Assembly: GCA_951799445.1 (NCBI GenBank)
Contig: OX637288.1
Span: forward strand, 14,200,501-14,264,500
DNA length: 64,000 bases
Reading direction: 5' to 3'
From: Pseudisothecium myosuroides
Lineage: Eukaryota > Streptophyta > Bryopsida > Hypnales > Lembophyllaceae
In this document: positions 60,890-64,000 of the stretch, one piece after another
How the letters are laid out: every line of letters starts with the position of its first letter
Position numbering within the stretch: position 1 is the first letter of the stretch
The notes under the pieces: generated by a model
What the model was told of the DNA's origin: nothing
Databases searched by the model: none
Seen by the model: the letters and a program-made list of their open reading frames with translations, nothing else
Translations under genes and position numbers: made by a program

Positions 60890-63609
60890 TCAGCCGAAAC
60901 TCCGACTTGACCTGGCGTGTGTCTCATCAAGTTTCAGTCTTTTATGACTCTCATGGGCATCTCGCACGCCCTCTTCAGTGATCACGTAGGGCGCAGTCCC
61001 AACTGGTAAAGACGGGGACTTGGCCAAATGGGCATATCGTTGCCCATCCATCCAGTAGACCATCAGCCGGTTGGTGCATACATGAGACCAACTCTCCCCT
61101 GCGCAGAGCAGCCACAGTATCGATTAGGTGTTTATGTAAATCATCAAGCACATTTGATTAGATTTTCAATGAAAACGTACAAAATGAGAGCAATGAATTG
61201 ACCTCAATTGTCACCTGCAATTCAAGATTGACATCCATTACAAAACATAAGTTAGTACATACCTAGGGCTGGAACAGTTCTGGAACCTTCGCTTGTCACT
61301 TTGTGAGTGACTTGATTGACGAGGACAATCTGTACACCAGTACCTTAAAACATTAGTGGCAACTGACAAAGTGGAATTCAGTATGTGTGGAGATGATGTA
61401 GAATACATCATACTTCTTATCGCGCGAAGTAAATGAGATCCTAACCTTTGTGATCCTTTCTCATATTCTAATACACATCAACTTATAAGCAAGGGCAAGA
61501 TACGGCTATCCTAAAATTAGGATCAAGTATGGTCACAGAATATCCATATCTGACGATATCTACTTGTGAAATTCTTTAACTTCTTGGAAAGTAGCCCCAG
61601 CTGACAGAAATATCAACTACTGTAAGTAAAGGACGGATTCAGACTTACAGCAACGTCATAGTTTTCAGCAACCGCCATCAGTTTTTGCGCCATATTGGCT
61701 AAAAGTCTAGTTCTTCCTGCCATATCTTCAAAGTCCTGCCGGAAGTTGAAGGTAACACTATCAAAAACAACGAGCTTCACCTGGCACATCCCCACATTTG
61801 CTTCAGGAATTGGGAGATTACAACATGAAACAGCAGAAATTTACCGTCAAGTTCAACAGTAGCCCGAGGTTCTTAAATTCGTGTCAAGAGACACTAAGCT
61901 CAAGCCTTTTTTCTCTCATCGTACATAACCTGATTGAACTCCAGCTCAAATAGCAGGCTGACCTTACCTCCTTGTGCTTAGTTAGAAGAGCGGGCAAGTT
62001 GTTGACAACAGCAAGTTGCTCAACTGGATCATGAACCCGGAGGAGGTATATGTGTGACAGAACGTCTTCAGCGGTCAAAGACGCTGCGGAAGATCCTGAT
62101 GACATATTCCCAAGATCGTCGATGACGGCTTCTGTGATCTGCGATACGCGTTCCATCATGAAGCTCCCTTCTGTATCTGAAATATGAAACCAGAAAGTTG
62201 TGAGTTGCCGTGTTGAGATGGTGGAAGTGGAATCAACTCGATTTGAGAGGGAAAATCACGATGCTGGTATTCTAGTCTCTGAAACTCCACGCACCTATAT
62301 AAATAGCATGGCCTCCAACTCCACCATATTCTACTGGAATTTGCACATTAACAGCCAACTGCATACTGGCCATAAGGCACACCGATGAAGCTGTTAAAAA
62401 AACATAATATTCTAGAGAACCCTTGTTCGGCACCATCTGAATTGGAATATAAATGAATTTAGACATCTTGTTTTGCAATGTTGAGCTCAATTTGAACAAG
62501 GGAGAGCTCCCTAAGCCAAGGAGCCATTGTCTTCCCATGTGAGAGCATGTCAGAGGTTAATATTGCTTGATTTGGCATGGCTCTGTTCTAAATAACTCAT
62601 AGTTAGCACTATTCTCAAAAGGTGCAGTAGTACACAAGAATGTTACCAAACCAAACGAGAAGCACCAGCCAAATGTTCGGATCACCAAAAGCTAAAAAAT
62701 TTGAGATAACACACGCAAAAAAAATCGGTAGCCATTCAAATTTTTTTCTATAGGTACGGCAGACACCAGGACTTGAATACCAATAGTACCCATCATGAAC
62801 GAAAAATAGGTTAGCAAAATGCATTACCTGAGCTGTGTCTTGCCAACACCAGGTACACCACCTAACCCCAAAATCCACCCACAGCAAATGAAATTCTTCA
62901 CCAGCAAAGCGATTGACACAATGATATGACATTGAATACAATTTCATTGATGACGTTCTTCGATGAGTCTTCATAAAGGTGCAGACACTTACAAATTTCA
63001 GTGAGCTCTTTGGATAAAATCCCCCCGCCAAGAATCTTGTCCACTTCTACACTACCTGTTGCAATTCTCCTCCTTCCCTTCTCACGAATGAGTAGATCCC
63101 ACGCTGTCGTTGACGCTGAAAAGGTGAGGAAAATTCAGGAATTGGCAGGAGCGCAGAATGTATCTTCACGAACCAAGTGCAAGAGGATTGCAAGCTCGAA
63201 AGAGTCTAATGGAAGGGAGAAAGGTTATAAAAGGAAGAATGAAGACCGGCAAGAGGACCACCAATGCCAATGTGATCGCTGGAAGCTCGCGGCACTAACT
63301 TCAACACCACCCGCGCTTCCTCAACTGTAATGTGCGCTTCTGCAAACGGAAACCTCTCAATAGATAATCATCATCTTGATAAATTCAATGCTAAAATTTG
63401 CATCTGAAATCACAGCTTGCTTCGAAAACTAAAATCCAACTGCAGAACATGGATACTTAACGTCTTAGAATGCTTAAAAACACAATATGAAAATCACCAT
63501 GTGCGAGCTGGAAGGGAGTCACAGCGGCAAAAGCAGCAGTCGTATGAAACCCTGCTGCAAGAAGCTTGGATCGCAGCGATGGCGGCAACATCAGTGTCAA
63601 CACGTCCAT
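60890..63609 (-). CDS. RAD51C: DNA repair protein RAD51C, complete
   Basis: Nine exons: 63609-63498, 63339 to about 63262, 63115-62993, 62861-62828, 62365-62295, 62176-61968, 61780-61649, 61329-61263 and 61098-60890, giving about 344 aa. The second donor could also be 3 nt further on, still in frame. Residues 1-50 form the helix-hairpin-helix domain (LPPSLRSKLLAAGF, VEEARVVLKL). The core has VDKILGGGILSKELTEIC, Walker A GVPGVGKT (about 106-113), VNVQIPVEYGGVGG, DTEGSF, Walker B KLVVFD (about 211-216), DFEDMAGRTRLL, VLVNQVTHKVT, then ESWSHVCTNRL. The C terminus HKRLKLD is a likely nuclear signal. RAD51C works in the BCDX2 and CX3 paralogue complexes in homologous recombination and meiosis. Every exon was found by matching the family and all junctions are GT-AG, so the gene looks intact. 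Confidence 0.95.
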
Positions 63610-64000
63610 AGCTGCTGCGCTCGAGCTTCAAGTAACAGACCAAGACCTACTGTTGTCGCCCCCAAAGTCCAAATAGATCCCTCGGAAACCTATATCAAAG
63701 AATTTCCTTGAAGCTCTTTAAGGAATTTCAGCAAGCAGGCTTCTGCAAGTGACAACTCCCCCGCCCAAAGCGAAAGTTCGAAAAACAGGGTTGACGAAAA
63801 GCTCAGGCTGCTTCATCCTCTGTTCATCCATCCCCTGTTTCTGGTGGTCTTTCCTCAATGCATGTGCAGATGTTTTGCAGGTTTTCACGCTGTGAAATTT
63901 GTGGTAACGGAAGCGGCTGTCACGGCGACTGGACAGTTTTTTGTGGTGAGCACCTTCGTGGCTTTGTGTAGAACACATGTTGAAGTCAATTTTGAGGGTG
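63610..64000. other. Upstream region of RAD51C
   Basis: Presumed promoter and 5' UTR of RAD51C. The minus-strand frame at 63978-63718 has no recognisable family and probably no coding role. Confidence 0.4.

Noticed and set aside
63001..63330. Plus-strand 109-codon frame over RAD51C
   Set aside because: It is antisense to RAD51C exons 2-3 and has no family match.

Overview
This is nuclear DNA of a land plant. The genes are split by GT-AG introns, intergenic DNA is AT-rich and packed with small transposons, and one gene belongs to the plant-specific TRM/LONGIFOLIA family. Nothing fixes the species. The kinase style and the gene mix would suit a bryophyte or lycophyte at least as well as a flowering plant, but this is only an impression.

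Three protein genes can be rebuilt exon by exon, all on the minus strand. (1) At 1-4136 lies the 5' part of a TRM/DUF4378-type gene with five visible exons; the window begins on the first base of its sixth. (2) At 35254-38432 a five-exon gene encodes a protein of about 496 aa. It joins an N-terminal UBR box, the zinc fold that reads N-degrons, to a C-terminal protein kinase domain with unusual HKD and DFE motifs. Four small upstream exons carry the UBR box, so reading the large kinase exon alone would miss it. (3) At 60890-63609 is a complete nine-exon RAD51C. A fourth coding unit, at 47060-50584, is a hAT-type transposase pseudogene with a BED-like zinc finger, broken by an in-frame TAG and by an inserted element.

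The rest is transposon sediment. The most notable family has inverted termini starting CCC(C)TAAA or CCCTT, flanked by TTAA (sometimes TTAG), as in the piggyBac superfamily, which is not normally expected in plants. Two copies have clean empty sites in a paralogous segment of this window, and one copy sits inside another. Other families are Stowaway-like (CTCCCTCCGTCCC ends), an Emigrant/pogo-like element, MITEs with GCATTAGAG ends, elements with GGTGATTGCAAGAAA ends (one a 1.15 kb palindrome), a fold-back element, and LINE 3' ends.

A direct segmental duplication links 28.69-35.15 kb (3' side of the UBR-kinase gene) with 55.35-60.28 kb (3' side of RAD51C). It is interrupted differently in each copy, which makes it a natural record of which insertions came later.
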